Shown: positions 19,063 through 29,095 of the stretch, one piece after another
How the letters are laid out: each line of letters starts with the position of its first letter
Numbering within the stretch: the stretch's first letter is position 1
From: Pseudomonas ovata
GTDB taxonomy: Bacteria; Pseudomonadota; Gammaproteobacteria; Pseudomonadales; Pseudomonadaceae
Direction: 5' to 3'
NCBI RefSeq assembly: GCF_003131185.1
Contig: NZ_QFFU01000001.1
Span: forward strand, 1-64,000
Length of the DNA stretch: 64,000 bases
Program-made: the position numbers and the translations under genes
The notes under the pieces: model-generated
What the model was told of the DNA's origin: nothing
The model's database searches: none
What the model saw: only the letters and a program-made list of their open reading frames with translations

Positions 19063-19487
19063 AACAACGCCTCAAACTCAAAGGCACTGGCCAATCCAGG
19101 CTTGAGGCGCTCGATGACAGCGGCATATTGCCCGGCCGTATAAGGCACCGCCGGATGTTTGCCCCACACCGGGGCAGGCCATGCGATGTCATCGCGCAGG
19201 CGGACGATGACATGCATGTGCAACTGACTGACGACGTTACCCAGGGTCGCCACGTTGAGCTTGTCAGCCGCAAACACCTCTTTGAGCACGCTCGCCAACA
19301 ACGTGGTTTCCTGCCACAGCAGCGCCTGCTCATGCTCGGCAAGGTCAAAGACCTCAACAATGCCAGCGCGGCGCGGCACCAGGATGAACCAGGGGTATTG
19401 CGCATCGTTGGACAGCAACAGCCTGCACAAAGGGAAATTGCCTATGGGCAAGGTGTCTTGTTGCAGGCGCGAATCGAGAACGAACAC
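19059..19487 (-). CDS. HIT-domain protein
   Basis: Histidine-triad nucleotide-binding protein, 142 residues. The triad is in QLHMHVIVR. The start is GTG at 19487 ([16 protein letters not shown]), with CAGGAG 7-8 nt upstream; a longer frame to 19547 has no ribosome site and an unlike N-terminus. It is probably a nucleotide phosphohydrolase or transferase of unknown substrate. It is in an operon with slyX. Confidence 0.9.
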   Translation of the reverse strand: MFVLDSRLQQDTLPIGNFPLCRLLLSNDAQYPWFILVPRRAGIVEVFDLAEHEQALLWQETTLLASVLKEVFAADKLNVATLGNVVSQLHMHVIVRLRDDIAWPAPVWGKHPAVPYTAGQYAAVIERLKPGLASAFEFEALL

Positions 19488-20296
19488 AACCGTACTCCTG
19501 ATCGAAAGAAAAAAGACGCCGCCATGCAGTGACGCCACGCGGCGCACAAGAATATCAAAAACCCGACGCCCCGGCCTGCACCCTTCCTTGGCGCATGGGG
19601 CCTGTTGCGCACCGATTCGAAGCCACTGTCATCTGTTGGCAGCAATGACACTGCACGCTGTACCCCTGCGCACAGAGCGGTCACAGATTGTTCATCCGCC
19701 AACAGCGACCGGAGCGCTCGTATTCAGGCAGCCCTGCGTCAAAACGCACCAAAACGAAACACAAGTGTGTACCTGGCATACCAATATTGCGGAATTTACC
19801 CAAACCGTTGCACTTGAGGTAACGCTTTGCCTGCTACCCGTCGCTGAAAGCCGCCAAGACTGCGCACAGAGCACAGGTCACTCAATATTTACTTTTTTAC
19901 ATATAAAACATGAAGTTACATTGATAATTGAAAGTCGAACCTGAGTTTTTCACAAAATTTTTTCATTTTCAGGAACTTTGAGCACGCTTGTTGCTTTACT
20001 ACTGGCATGTCTCACGTCGGAAACGGTCGCTTCAATCCTGATCGACTGAACCTGGCAAGACTTTTGCTAAAACCCTGACACCACCGTCGAAGCATTTTAC
20101 CCAATAGCGACATTTTCGACGACATAAGGGACTTTTTCGACGATAAAGCCGGAAAAAAACCGAAAATAATGGGTTTGCGACTCTCGCAACCCCGGCCGGC
20201 GTGATGTACATTGCGCCAGCATAAAAAGAAAGAGCCGCCCAGATAAAAATACAGGTGAGCGGCAAGAGTCTTCTAAAAACCAAAGGAGCAATCACG
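19488..20296. other. Long regulatory region upstream of the OprD-family porin
   Basis: An 809-bp gap between divergent genes with no supported coding region. Sequence from about 19885 to 19990 is strongly A/T-rich. Two 10-bp direct repeats are annotated separately at 20113-20143. Short reading frames here have no ribosome sites and no recognisable composition, so I do not call them. Confidence 0.5.
20113..20143. promoter_or_regulatory. Pair of 10-bp direct repeats, 21 bp apart
   Basis: TTTTCGACGA occurs at 20113-20122 and again at 20134-20143, exactly 21 bp (two helical turns) apart, 154 bp upstream of the porin ATG. This geometry fits tandem binding of an activator dimer. The regulator is unknown; ArgR controls oprD in P. 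aeruginosa but the sequence is not an obvious ArgR site. Confidence 0.5.
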
Positions 20297-21622
20297 ATGA
20301 GAGTGATGAAGTGGAGCGCAATCGCACTGGCCGTTGCAGCAGCAGCCAGCACCCAATTGGCCACGGCAGCGCCGTTCGTCAGCGACCAGGCTGAGGCCAA
20401 GGGTTTTGTCGAAGGCAGCTCGTTGAACCTCAAGGCCCGTAACTACTATTACAACCGCAACAAGAAAGACGGCGCGGTTGATGATAAAGACTGGACCCAG
20501 GGTTTCTCCGCGATGTACAGCTCTGGCTACACCCAGGGCACCGTCGGTGTCGGCGTTGACGCTTTCGGCTTCTTCGGCCTGAAACTGGACGGCGAAGACA
20601 AGTATTCGGGCTCCGGCAACCTGGTAGTCGACAGCCGCGGCCGTAACGAAGACAGCTTCGGCAAGGCCGGTGGCGCCGTCAAATTCCGCATTTCCAAGAC
20701 TGAACTGAAAATCGGCGACATGATGCCGACCAGCCCGGTCTTCGCCGTAGGCGGCTCGCGCCTGGTCTCCCAGTCTGCCAGCGGCATCAGCCTGCAGAGC
20801 AGCGAGTTCGCAGGCCTGGATCTGGAAGCCGGTCACTTCTACTCCGGCACCAGCCAGGATGAGACCAATCGTAACGGCAGCATCTGGGCCAACTACGCTG
20901 GCGTGACCGCCAAGACCGCCGATTTCGCAGGCGGCAAATACTCGATCACCGACAGCCTGGGCGTAGCCTTCTATGCTGCCAACCTCGAGGATGTCTGGAA
21001 CCAGTACTACGCCAACATCAACTACGCCCTGCCACTGGGCGGCGATCAGTCCCTGGCGTTCGACGCCAACCTGTACCGCACCGTCGACGAAGGCAGCGCC
21101 AAGGCCGGCTCGATCAGCAACACCGCCTTCTCCGGCTCGGTCGCCTACTCGTTCCTGGCGGCACACACCGTCACCCTGGCCCTGCAGAAGATCAACGGTG
21201 ACACGCCGTTCGACTACATCGGTATCGGCGACAACAACCGTGGTGGCGACTCGATCTTCCTGAATAACTCCATTCAGTACTCCGACTTCAACGGTCCGAA
21301 CGAGAAGTCCGCCCAGGTGCGTTACGACCTGAACATGACACCTTACGGCGTTCCAGGCCTGAGCTTCATGGCTCGCTACGTCAAGGGCTGGGACATCGAC
21401 GGCAGCAACACGCCTGTCAACAGCGCCTACGCCGGCCTCTACGGTTCAGACGGTGAACACCGCGAGACCAACGTCGAAGCCAAATACGTGCTGCAATCGG
21501 GCCCTGCGAAAGATTTGTCCTTCCGCATCCGTCAAGCCTGGCACCGCGGCAACGCCGACCAGGCCGAAGGCAACATCGACGAGTTCCGCCTGATCATCGA
21601 CTACCCGATTTCGGTTCTGTAA
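20297..21622 (+). CDS. oprD: OprD-family outer-membrane porin
   Basis: An 18-stranded substrate-selective porin of the Occ family. It is 441 residues from the ATG at 20297 (AAAGGAG upstream). The signal peptide ends near ATA (residue 24). The mature protein begins APFVSDQAEAKGFVEGSSLNLKARNYYYNR, the family start, and ends with a beta strand EFRLIIDYPISVL. Its position beside proS matches the oprD locus of P. aeruginosa, but the exact substrate (basic amino acids or others) cannot be read from sequence. The symbol is by synteny. Confidence 0.88.
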   Translation: MRVMKWSAIALAVAAAASTQLATAAPFVSDQAEAKGFVEGSSLNLKARNYYYNRNKKDGAVDDKDWTQGFSAMYSSGYTQGTVGVGVDAFGFFGLKLDGEDKYSGSGNLVVDSRGRNEDSFGKAGGAVKFRISKTELKIGDMMPTSPVFAVGGSRLVSQSASGISLQSSEFAGLDLEAGHFYSGTSQDETNRNGSIWANYAGVTAKTADFAGGKYSITDSLGVAFYAANLEDVWNQYYANINYALPLGGDQSLAFDANLYRTVDEGSAKAGSISNTAFSGSVAYSFLAAHTVTLALQKINGDTPFDYIGIGDNNRGGDSIFLNNSIQYSDFNGPNEKSAQVRYDLNMTPYGVPGLSFMARYVKGWDIDGSNTPVNSAYAGLYGSDGEHRETNVEAKYVLQSGPAKDLSFRIRQAWHRGNADQAEGNIDEFRLIIDYPISVL

Positions 21623-21649
21623 TCGCAATCAGGCTGTCTGCAGCACCAC

Positions 21650-21673
21650 AAGCCCGGCTCATGCCGGGCTTGT
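21650..21673 (+). terminator. Intrinsic terminator after the porin gene
   Basis: AAGCCCGGC-TCAT-GCCGGGCTT followed by GTT; a 9-bp stem with a short, weak T-run, 28 nt after the stop. Confidence 0.75.
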
Positions 21674-21781
21674 TCGTTCATGGCCCGACCGATCCGCAGC
21701 CGCCCTGCCCTGTACTCGACAGGCACAGCGCCGTACAATGCCGGGTCATTTTCAGTCTCAAGCAACCGACAACGGCCAACC

Positions 21782-23497
21782 ATGCGCACCAGTCAATTTT
21801 TGCTCGCCACACAGAAAGAAACCCCTTCCGATGCGGTCGTGGTCAGCCATCAGCTGATGCTGCGTGCCGGCATGATTCGCAAACTGGCTTCGGGCCTTTA
21901 CACCTGGCTGCCGATGGGCCTGCGCGTATTGCGCAAGGTCGAGGCCATTGTCCGCGAAGAGATGAACGCCGCCGGCGCCCTCGAAATTCTCATGCCTGGC
22001 ATCCAGCCTGCCGAACTGTGGCAGGAATCGGGTCGCTGGGAGCAGTATGGTCCGGAGCTGATGCGCCTGGTCGATCGCCATGCGCGTGACTTCTGCCTGG
22101 GCCCGACCCACGAAGAAGTCATCACCGACCTGGCCCGCAACGAACTCAACAGCTATAAACAGCTGCCGATCAACATGTACCAGATCCAGACCAAGTTCCG
22201 TGACGAGATTCGTCCGCGCTTCGGGCTGATGCGTGGTCGCGAGTTCATCATGAAGGATGCCTACTCGTTCCACGCCGATCAGGCATCCCTGCAACAGACC
22301 TACGACCGCATGCACCAGGCCTACAGCAATGTATTCAGCCGCCTGGGCCTGAAATTCCGCCCGGTTGAAGCCGACAATGGCTCGATCGGTGGCGCCGGCT
22401 CCCACGAGTTCCACGTACTGGCCGAGTCCGGTGAAGACGACATCGTCTTCAGCAATGGCTCCGGGTACGCTGCCAACATCGAGAAAGCCGAAGCCCTGCC
22501 ACAGGAAAAGAGCCGCCCGGCGCCCACTGAAGAACTGCGCCTGGTCGACACCCCGAATGCCAAGACCATTGCGCAACTGGTCGAAGGCTTCAACCTGCCG
22601 ATCGAGAAGACCGTCAAGACCCTGGTGGTGCACGCAGCCGAAGAAGGCAAGCTGATCGCCCTGATCATCCGTGGCGACCACGAACTCAACGAGATCAAGG
22701 CGGCCAGGCTGGAGCAGGTCGCCAGTCCGCTGACCATGGCCACCGAAGCCGAGCTGCGCGACGCCATTGGCGCCGGCGCCGGCTCCTTGGGCCCATTGAA
22801 CCTGCCACTGCCCTGCATCATCGATCGCTCGGTAGAGCTGATGAGCGACTTCGGCGTCGGCGCCAATATCGACGACAAGCACTACTTCGGCGTCAACTGG
22901 GAGCGCGACCTGCCGGTGCCACAAGTGGCCGATCTGCGCAACGTGGTCAGCGGCGATCCAAGCCCGGACGGCCAGGGCACTCTGGAAATCAAGCGCGGCA
23001 TCGAAGTCGGGCACATCTTCCAGCTGGGTACCAAGTACAGCCAGGCATTGAAATGCCAGGTACTGGGCGAGAACGGCAAGCCGATCGACCTGATCATGGG
23101 CTGCTACGGTATCGGCGTGTCCCGCGTGGTCGCCGCCGCCATCGAGCAGAACAGCGACGAAAACGGCATTATCTGGAACGACACCCTGGCGCCGTTCCAC
23201 ATTGCCCTGGTGCCGCTGCGCTATGAAACCGACGCGGTCCGCGAAGCCACCGACAAGCTGTATGCCGACCTGACTGCCGCCGGCTTCGAGGTTCTGCTCG
23301 ACGACCGCGACAAGAAAACCAGCCCCGGCAACAAGTTTGCCGACATGGAACTGATCGGCATCCCGCACCGCATCGTGGTCAGCGATCGCGGCCTGGCCGA
23401 CGGCAACATCGAGTACAAGAGCCGCACCGAAGCGCAGCCACAAGCTGTCGCCCTCGCCGACGTGCTGTCGTTCATCCAGAACCGCCTGCGTCGCTGA
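21782..23497 (+). CDS. proS: Prolyl-tRNA synthetase ProS
   Basis: Class II synthetase, bacterial type with an inserted editing domain, 571 residues. [18 protein letters not shown] is the family start and fixes the ATG at 21782. Motif 2 is in [25 protein letters not shown]; the INS editing domain lies about 220-410; motif 3 and the anticodon domain follow ([14 protein letters not shown]). It is followed by a perfect hairpin at 23504-23529. Confidence 0.97.
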   Translation: MRTSQFLLATQKETPSDAVVVSHQLMLRAGMIRKLASGLYTWLPMGLRVLRKVEAIVREEMNAAGALEILMPGIQPAELWQESGRWEQYGPELMRLVDRHARDFCLGPTHEEVITDLARNELNSYKQLPINMYQIQTKFRDEIRPRFGLMRGREFIMKDAYSFHADQASLQQTYDRMHQAYSNVFSRLGLKFRPVEADNGSIGGAGSHEFHVLAESGEDDIVFSNGSGYAANIEKAEALPQEKSRPAPTEELRLVDTPNAKTIAQLVEGFNLPIEKTVKTLVVHAAEEGKLIALIIRGDHELNEIKAARLEQVASPLTMATEAELRDAIGAGAGSLGPLNLPLPCIIDRSVELMSDFGVGANIDDKHYFGVNWERDLPVPQVADLRNVVSGDPSPDGQGTLEIKRGIEVGHIFQLGTKYSQALKCQVLGENGKPIDLIMGCYGIGVSRVVAAAIEQNSDENGIIWNDTLAPFHIALVPLRYETDAVREATDKLYADLTAAGFEVLLDDRDKKTSPGNKFADMELIGIPHRIVVSDRGLADGNIEYKSRTEAQPQAVALADVLSFIQNRLRR

Positions 23498-23503
23498 GCC
23501 TTC

Positions 23504-23529
23504 GGCGCACCCGCTCAAGCGGGTGCGCC
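23504..23529. other. Perfect stem-loop after proS, no T-run
   Basis: GGCGCACCCGC-TCAA-GCGGGTGCGCC: an 11-bp perfect stem with a tetraloop, 6 nt after the proS stop and 40 nt before the lipoprotein start. No T-run follows, so it could be a Rho-assisted or processing structure rather than an intrinsic terminator. Confidence 0.7.
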
Positions 23530-23568
23530 AGGCCCACACCTGCGCGGCTATCCGAATTCAGAGCCCCC

Positions 23569-24525
23569 ATGTTCAAGCGACATAACCTGAGCCTCGGCAG
23601 CGCCACCTTGTGCGGCGCCTTGCTGGTGAGCGGCTGTGCCAATCATTTGTCACAACGCAGCGAGCATGAAGAACGCGTCGAGCGCAAACTTCTCGAACAC
23701 ACCCTGCAGATCGATGTGGGTGACCCCAAGACCCTGGAGTTGCCGCAACGTCGCATCCGCATTCATGAGCACAAGGCCTTCGAAGTCACCGAGTTCGAAG
23801 TGACCCGTCACTATGATCGCTATACGCCCTATCAGCCCTGGCGCGAAATCTATGAGATGCCGCTGGGTGCCGTGGCGGTGGTGGCAGGGCTGGGTGCCAA
23901 TGTCGTCAACGTCTTTGCCCTGGGCAATCTGCCTGAGAGCGTGACCCATGACTGGCTCGATTACGGCCTGGCCGGACTCAACCCTTTCATGAACGCGCCC
24001 TCGCATGGCCGGGCCGAACAGAACCTGGCCAGCATCGATGAAGCCCAGCAGGACAAACGCATCGAGCGCACGGCCCTGCCCTGGAACGAACGCCCGGTGC
24101 TGGTAAAGGCAGGCAATACAACCCATGAACTGAGCACCGACCGCAATGGCGTGCTGCGCCTGAACCTGCTGGAAAGTCCATTCGCCGAACAAGACCTGCG
24201 CCAGATCACCCGGCTCTATATCAATGTAGAAGACGAACAGGACAATACGCACGCCAGCGACAGCCTGCCCGTCAGCCGCAGCCTGCGCGGCAAACTGCTG
24301 GAAGCGCACGACCTGATCTACGGCGACCTGGAAGATGACGAAGTCAGCCAGTGGGTCTACCGGGTCAAGCGCCTGGCGGAGCTGGGCCTGGAAGAGCAGG
24401 CCGTCGAACTGGAACAGAGCCTGATCGAGCTGACCCGCAATGACCCGCAATTGCAGGGCGACTTCCTCAAGCTTCTGGCGCGTGATGCCGGACGCCTGGT
24501 GGCACCGGCGCCTGCCGACGATTGA
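23569..24525 (+). CDS. Uncharacterised lipoprotein
   Basis: A 318-residue predicted lipoprotein: signal peptide with lipobox VSGC and Cys23 as the acylation site. A hydrophobic stretch LGAVAVVAGLGANVVNVFALG lies about residues 102-122. The C-terminal third is acidic and helical (YRVKRLAELGLEEQAVELEQSLIEL). I do not recognise a domain. It is in the same place as an uncharacterised gene downstream of proS in P. aeruginosa (from memory). It converges on dinB with a 4-nt gap between stops. Confidence 0.8.
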   Translation: MFKRHNLSLGSATLCGALLVSGCANHLSQRSEHEERVERKLLEHTLQIDVGDPKTLELPQRRIRIHEHKAFEVTEFEVTRHYDRYTPYQPWREIYEMPLGAVAVVAGLGANVVNVFALGNLPESVTHDWLDYGLAGLNPFMNAPSHGRAEQNLASIDEAQQDKRIERTALPWNERPVLVKAGNTTHELSTDRNGVLRLNLLESPFAEQDLRQITRLYINVEDEQDNTHASDSLPVSRSLRGKLLEAHDLIYGDLEDDEVSQWVYRVKRLAELGLEEQAVELEQSLIELTRNDPQLQGDFLKLLARDAGRLVAPAPADD

Positions 24526-24529
24526 CTCG

Positions 24530-25591
24530 TCAGCGTTCGAACAGCTCCAGCTGTTCATGTGCGCCACGCAGATCCTGCAGGCGCACCCCGATCCCCAATA
24601 GGCGCACCGGCTTGCCGCCCCGGGCAAACGCCTGGGCCAGCAGCAGTTGATAGCTGCCAAGGTCACGCCCGGCGCCGGCCTGCTCAAGCGTGGTCTGGGT
24701 AAAATCATGAAACTTGACCTTCACGAACGGCTTGCCCGGTCGATACTGACCGTCCAGCCGCTGCATACGGGTTTCCAGGGTCTGGATCAACTCGGGTAAC
24801 CGCTCAAGACAACTGTTCAGATCAGGCAGGTCGGTGTCATAGGTGTTTTCCACACTGATTGACTGCCGCCGATTGTCGTTATGCACCAGTCGCTCATCGA
24901 TCCCCCGCGCCAGGCTCCAGAGCCGCTCACCGAAACTGCCGAACTCGCGCACCAGCGCCAGCTTGTTCCAGGCCAGCAGGTCATGGCAATAAACAATACC
25001 CAGGCGCGCCAGCTTGTCGGCCGTGACCTTGCCGACGCCATGCAACTTGCTGACCGGCAAGGCCGCCACAAAGTCTTCGATTTGCGCAGGGGTGATGACA
25101 AACAGACCGTTGGGCTTTTTCCAGTCGCTGGCAATCTTGGCCAGAAACTTGTTAGGCGCCACGCCGGCTGAAACGGTGATGTGCAACTGATTGGACACTC
25201 GTCGACGAATATCCTGGGCAATTCTTGTGGCACTGCCGTCGAAACGGTTCGACTCGGACACATCCAGGTAGGCCTCATCCAGCGACAAAGGCTCGATCAG
25301 GTCGGTGTAGTCGCGAAAAATGCTCTGGATTTCCCGAGACGCTTCCTTATAGGCGTCCATGCGTGGCTTGACGATGGTCAGGTCCGGGCACAGCTTCAAG
25401 GCATGGTGCGAGGACATGGCCGAACGCACCCCGAATGCCCGCGCCTCGTAATTACACGTGGCGATCACACCACGCCGGTCTGCCGAGCCGCCCACAGCCA
25501 AGGGAATACCAGCCAGCTTCGGGTTGTCGCGCATTTCGATGGCAGCATAAAAGCAGTCACAGTCGATATGGATAATCTTGCGCTGGGTCAT
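24530..25591 (-). CDS. dinB: DNA polymerase IV (DinB)
   Basis: Y-family translesion polymerase, 353 residues. Catalytic acidic residues: Asp10 (IIHIDCDCFYAAIE) and Asp105-Glu106 (PLSLDEAYLDVS). Two helix-hairpin-helix segments lie around 175-205 and the little-finger domain is C-terminal. The beta-clamp-binding tail ends EQLELFER. SOS control is usual for the family, but the only candidate operator upstream (25722-25742) has the wrong spacing. Confidence 0.96.
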   Translation of the reverse strand: MTQRKIIHIDCDCFYAAIEMRDNPKLAGIPLAVGGSADRRGVIATCNYEARAFGVRSAMSSHHALKLCPDLTIVKPRMDAYKEASREIQSIFRDYTDLIEPLSLDEAYLDVSESNRFDGSATRIAQDIRRRVSNQLHITVSAGVAPNKFLAKIASDWKKPNGLFVITPAQIEDFVAALPVSKLHGVGKVTADKLARLGIVYCHDLLAWNKLALVREFGSFGERLWSLARGIDERLVHNDNRRQSISVENTYDTDLPDLNSCLERLPELIQTLETRMQRLDGQYRPGKPFVKVKFHDFTQTTLEQAGAGRDLGSYQLLLAQAFARGGKPVRLLGIGVRLQDLRGAHEQLELFER

Positions 25592-25779
25592 GCCGTCCGT
25601 TCATAGGTTGCAGGGGGACGTAGTATCTCACCGCTACCTGACGCTGACACGTCCAAGACAAGACCCGAAAATCCAATGCAGGCAGATGCCTGACTGCCGA
25701 CAGGCTGACGGTAAGCCTGCATACTGTTGAGCGCCTACAGTAAACAATTGAAGAAAAAGCACTTTTCCCAAATACAGGC

Positions 25780-25807
25780 TTGACACCCGGTCGATAATCC
25801 GTAGAAT
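25780..25807 (+). promoter_or_regulatory. Promoter of first tRNA-fMet
   Basis: TTGACA at 25780-25785 and TAGAAT at 25802-25807, 16-bp spacer, 12 nt before the tRNA 5' end. A near-consensus sigma-70 promoter. Confidence 0.8.
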
Positions 25808-25819
25808 GGCCAACACAGA

Positions 25820-25896
<77 letters not shown>

Positions 25897-25910
25897 AATA
25901 CAGAAAGAAG

Positions 25911-25936
25911 GCCACTTGAAAAAGTGGCTTTTTTTT
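25911..25936 (+). terminator. Terminator of first tRNA-fMet
   Basis: GCCACT-TGAAAA-AGTGGC followed by eight T, 15 nt after the tRNA. Confidence 0.88.
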
Positions 25937-25995
25937 GGCCTCGATTTTATGCCCTGTCGGGGCCAGAATGTATCTTTCATTTTTTACATATATCG

Positions 25996-26023
25996 TTGAC
26001 AAGATTTCTTTTAGCTGTAGAAT
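25996..26023 (+). promoter_or_regulatory. Promoter of second tRNA-fMet
   Basis: TTGACA at 25996-26001 and TAGAAT at 26018-26023, 16-bp spacer: the same hexamers and spacing as the first copy, although the spacer sequence differs. Confidence 0.8.
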
Positions 26024-26036
26024 GCGCCCACACAGA

Positions 26037-26113
<77 letters not shown>

Positions 26114-26123
26114 GATACAAAAG

Positions 26124-26152
26124 AAAGGCCACTTGAAAAAGTGGCCTTTTTT
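26124..26152 (+). terminator. Terminator of second tRNA-fMet
   Basis: AAAGGCCACTT-GAAA-AAGTGGCCTTTTTT: a stem with A-run and T-run, 11 nt after the tRNA. It resembles the first copy's terminator. Confidence 0.9.
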
Positions 26153-26449
26153 GTTGTGCGCCAGAAAAGCCTGCCAACCGAATAAATACCCGAGCAAAAA
26201 ACTGTTTAGCGTCGCTGCGTGGAAAACCCTATCATCGGCGAGGTAACTGTATGTGTCCTGTCCGACAGTTTTTTCCTGCACTGCCGATACCTTTGTGGCT
26301 AGGCTGAATCACAGCTGAACAGCTCTACCCTGCTCCACTGGCTATTCGCTCGTTAGCCGCTGACGCGCTAACATCTCGACATATTTTTGCGTAGGGATCG
26401 GTAACTTGGCTGTAGACCTCAACCCTGTCGCGCACCTTTCAGGAAGTGA
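26153..26449. other. Upstream region of mprF
   Basis: About 300 bp without a supported gene between the tRNA terminator and mprF. It must carry the mprF promoter. AGGAAG lies just before the ATG. I see no clear two-component (PmrA/PhoP) box. Confidence 0.4.
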
Positions 26450-29095
26450 ATGATGCGTGATACTTCGTCAGAAACGCCCGAAGCCGTCACGGCGACTCAA
26501 CCGATCCAACCTGCGCGCCTCCGGTGGCTGGAACGCCTGAGCAAATATCGCCAGCCGATTGGCCTGGCGGTCATGCTGGTGCTGTTCGGCATGGCCTTGA
26601 TCGCCTGCCGGCACATGCTGATCGAAATGGACTTCTATGCCCTGCGCGATGCGCTGTATGCCGTGCCCCTGCCTTCATTGGGCGGCGCACTGCTGGCAGC
26701 GGTGATCGGCTATGTGATCCTGATGGGTTACGAGCTTTCGGCCAGCCGCTATGCCGGGGTCGACCTGCCCACCCGTACACTGCTGCTGGGCGGCTTCACC
26801 TCGTTTGCCATTGGCAATGCCGTCGGCCTGTCGATGCTCTCGGGTGGCTCGGTGCGCTACAGGCTGTACTCTCGGCATGGCATCGGCGCGGTGGAAATCG
26901 CCCGGATGACCGTGTTTGCCAGCCTGTCGCTGGGCTGCGCCCTGCCACCACTGGCCGCGATTGCTACCTTGAGCAACCTGTCCGGCGCCTCGCTGGCACT
27001 GAAACTGCCGGTCGATCTGCTGGCGGGCATCGCCATTGTGGTCCTGGCCGGCAGCCTGCTGATTGCGTATGCGGTGTACCGCAGGCGCCTGCCGGAGCAG
27101 GACATTCCTCACGTCCTGCTGGTCCGGGCCGGTCGTCGCTCGCTGCGCCTGCCCGACCTGCGCCTGACCCTGGTGCAATTGCTGATCACGGCGCTGGACG
27201 TGGCCGCCGCCGCCCTGGTGCTGTACCTGTTGTTACCACAGGCGCCGCCACTGGGCGCATTCATGCTCATTTACCTGCTGGCCCTGGCCGCCGGTGTACT
27301 CAGCCATGTGCCCGGTGGCGTCGGCGTGTTCGAAGCCGTACTGCTGGCCGCCTTTGCCAACGAGCTGGGGGCAGCCCCTCTGGCGGCCGCCCTGCTGCTC
27401 TACCGGCTGATCTATGTGGTATTGCCACTGCTACTGGCGTGTCTGACGCTGTTGTTTACCGAAGCCCAGCGCCTGCTGCCGACCCGCCAGGCCATGCGCG
27501 TGGCCTCGGGCCTGGCGGCACCGATCCTTGCGTTGCTGGTGTTTCTTTCCGGGGTGGTGCTGCTGTTTTCCGGGGCTACGCCGGAAATCGATACACGCCT
27601 GGAAAACGTCGGCTTCATGCTGCCGCACCGGCTGATCGACGCTTCGCACTTTGTCGCCAGCCTGGTGGGTGTGTTGTGCCTGCTACTGGCCCAAGGCTTG
27701 CGCCGCCGACTGTCTGCGGCCTGGATGCTGACAGTCATCTTGTTGCTGGTCGGCGCCGTGCTGTCGATTCTCAAGGGATTTGACTGGGAAGAAGCCAGCC
27801 TGCTGCTATTGACCGCCGCCCTGCTGGCCACCTTTCGCCGCTCGTTCTACCGCCCCAGCCGCCTGCTGGAGCTGCCGTTCTCGCCGCTGTACCTGATCGC
27901 CAGCTTCTGCGTGGTCGGCGCGTCGATCTGGCTGCTGCTGTTTGCCTATCAGGATGTGCCTTACAGCCACCAGTTGTGGTGGCAGTTCACCCTGGATGCC
28001 GACGCACCGCGCGGCCTGCGCTCGGCGCTGGGCAGTGCGGTACTGCTGCTGGTGGTCGGCCTGACCTGGCTGCTGCGCACCGCGCGTCCGGTCATCAAGC
28101 TGCCCGACAGCACCGAACTGGCCAAGGCGGCCGGGATTCTCAAAGCCTCCAGCCAGCCCGATGGCGGATTGGCACTGACCGGCGACAAGGCGATCCTGTT
28201 CCACCCCGACAACAATGCGTTTCTGATGTACTCGCATCGCGGTCGCAGCCTGGTCGCCCTGTACGATCCGATCGGACCGGCGCAACAACGCGCCGAGATG
28301 ATCTGGCAATTCCGTGACCTGTGCGATGTGCACCACGCCCGCCCGGTGTTCTACCAGGTACGTGCGGAAAACCTGCCCTACTACATGGACATCGGCCTGA
28401 CTGCGATCAAGCTGGGCGAGGAAGCCCGTGTCGACCTGCGCCGCTTCGACATCGACGCCAAGGGCAAGGAGATGAAAGACCTGCGCTACACCTGGAACCG
28501 TGGCAGCCGTGACGGCCTGTCGCTGGAAATCCATGAAGCCGGCCAGGCTCCGCTGGATGAATTGAAGGTCATTTCCGATGCCTGGCTGAGTGGCAAGAAT
28601 GTGCGGGAAAAAGGCTTCTCGCTGGGGCGTTTCACCGCGGATTACCTGCAGCATTTCCGCATTGCCATCATCCGTTTCCAGGACAAGCCGGTGGCCTTTG
28701 CCAACCTGCTGGAGACCAGCCGCCTGGATCTGTCGAGCCTGGACCTGATGCGCGCCCACCCGGACGCACCCAAGTCGACCATGGAATTCATGATGATCGG
28801 CCTGATTCAATACTACAAAGCCCAGGGTTACAGCCGCTTCAGCCTCGGCATGGTGCCGCTGTCGGGCCTGCAGCCACGGCGTGGAGCGCCCCTGACCCAG
28901 CGCCTGGGCTCGATGGTGTTCCGCCGCGGCGAACAACTCTATAACTTTCAGGGGCTGCGGCGCTTCAAGGACAAGTTCCAGCCTGACTGGGAACCTCGCT
29001 ACATGGCTGTACCGGCCGGACTCGATCCGCTGGTGGCCCTGGCAGATACCGCCGCCCTGATCGCGGGCGGCCTGACTGGATTGGTGAAACGCTGA
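26450..29095 (+). CDS. mprF: MprF: aminoacyl-phosphatidylglycerol synthase/flippase
   Basis: 881 residues in two parts. Residues about 35-560 are a polytopic membrane region with the N-terminal flippase-like LPG_synthase_TM domain (IGNAVGLSMLSGGSVRYRLY, SHVPGGVGVFEAVLL). Residues about 580-870 are a DUF2156 GNAT-like transferase domain (FLMYSHRGRSLVALYDPIG, KSTMEFMMIGLIQYYKAQGY). It transfers an amino acid from aminoacyl-tRNA to phosphatidylglycerol; the P. aeruginosa homologue makes alanyl-PG. The stop overlaps the next ATG by 1 nt. Confidence 0.94.
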   Translation: MMRDTSSETPEAVTATQPIQPARLRWLERLSKYRQPIGLAVMLVLFGMALIACRHMLIEMDFYALRDALYAVPLPSLGGALLAAVIGYVILMGYELSASRYAGVDLPTRTLLLGGFTSFAIGNAVGLSMLSGGSVRYRLYSRHGIGAVEIARMTVFASLSLGCALPPLAAIATLSNLSGASLALKLPVDLLAGIAIVVLAGSLLIAYAVYRRRLPEQDIPHVLLVRAGRRSLRLPDLRLTLVQLLITALDVAAAALVLYLLLPQAPPLGAFMLIYLLALAAGVLSHVPGGVGVFEAVLLAAFANELGAAPLAAALLLYRLIYVVLPLLLACLTLLFTEAQRLLPTRQAMRVASGLAAPILALLVFLSGVVLLFSGATPEIDTRLENVGFMLPHRLIDASHFVASLVGVLCLLLAQGLRRRLSAAWMLTVILLLVGAVLSILKGFDWEEASLLLLTAALLATFRRSFYRPSRLLELPFSPLYLIASFCVVGASIWLLLFAYQDVPYSHQLWWQFTLDADAPRGLRSALGSAVLLLVVGLTWLLRTARPVIKLPDSTELAKAAGILKASSQPDGGLALTGDKAILFHPDNNAFLMYSHRGRSLVALYDPIGPAQQRAEMIWQFRDLCDVHHARPVFYQVRAENLPYYMDIGLTAIKLGEEARVDLRRFDIDAKGKEMKDLRYTWNRGSRDGLSLEIHEAGQAPLDELKVISDAWLSGKNVREKGFSLGRFTADYLQHFRIAIIRFQDKPVAFANLLETSRLDLSSLDLMRAHPDAPKSTMEFMMIGLIQYYKAQGYSRFSLGMVPLSGLQPRRGAPLTQRLGSMVFRRGEQLYNFQGLRRFKDKFQPDWEPRYMAVPAGLDPLVALADTAALIAGGLTGLVKR

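Noticed and set aside
25722..25742. Possible LexA box upstream of dinB (TACTGT-N9-ACAGTA)
   Set aside because: Perfect 6-bp arms but the spacer is 9 bp rather than 8 (CTG-N11-CAG), and it lies about 130 bp from the dinB start; spacing is strict for LexA.
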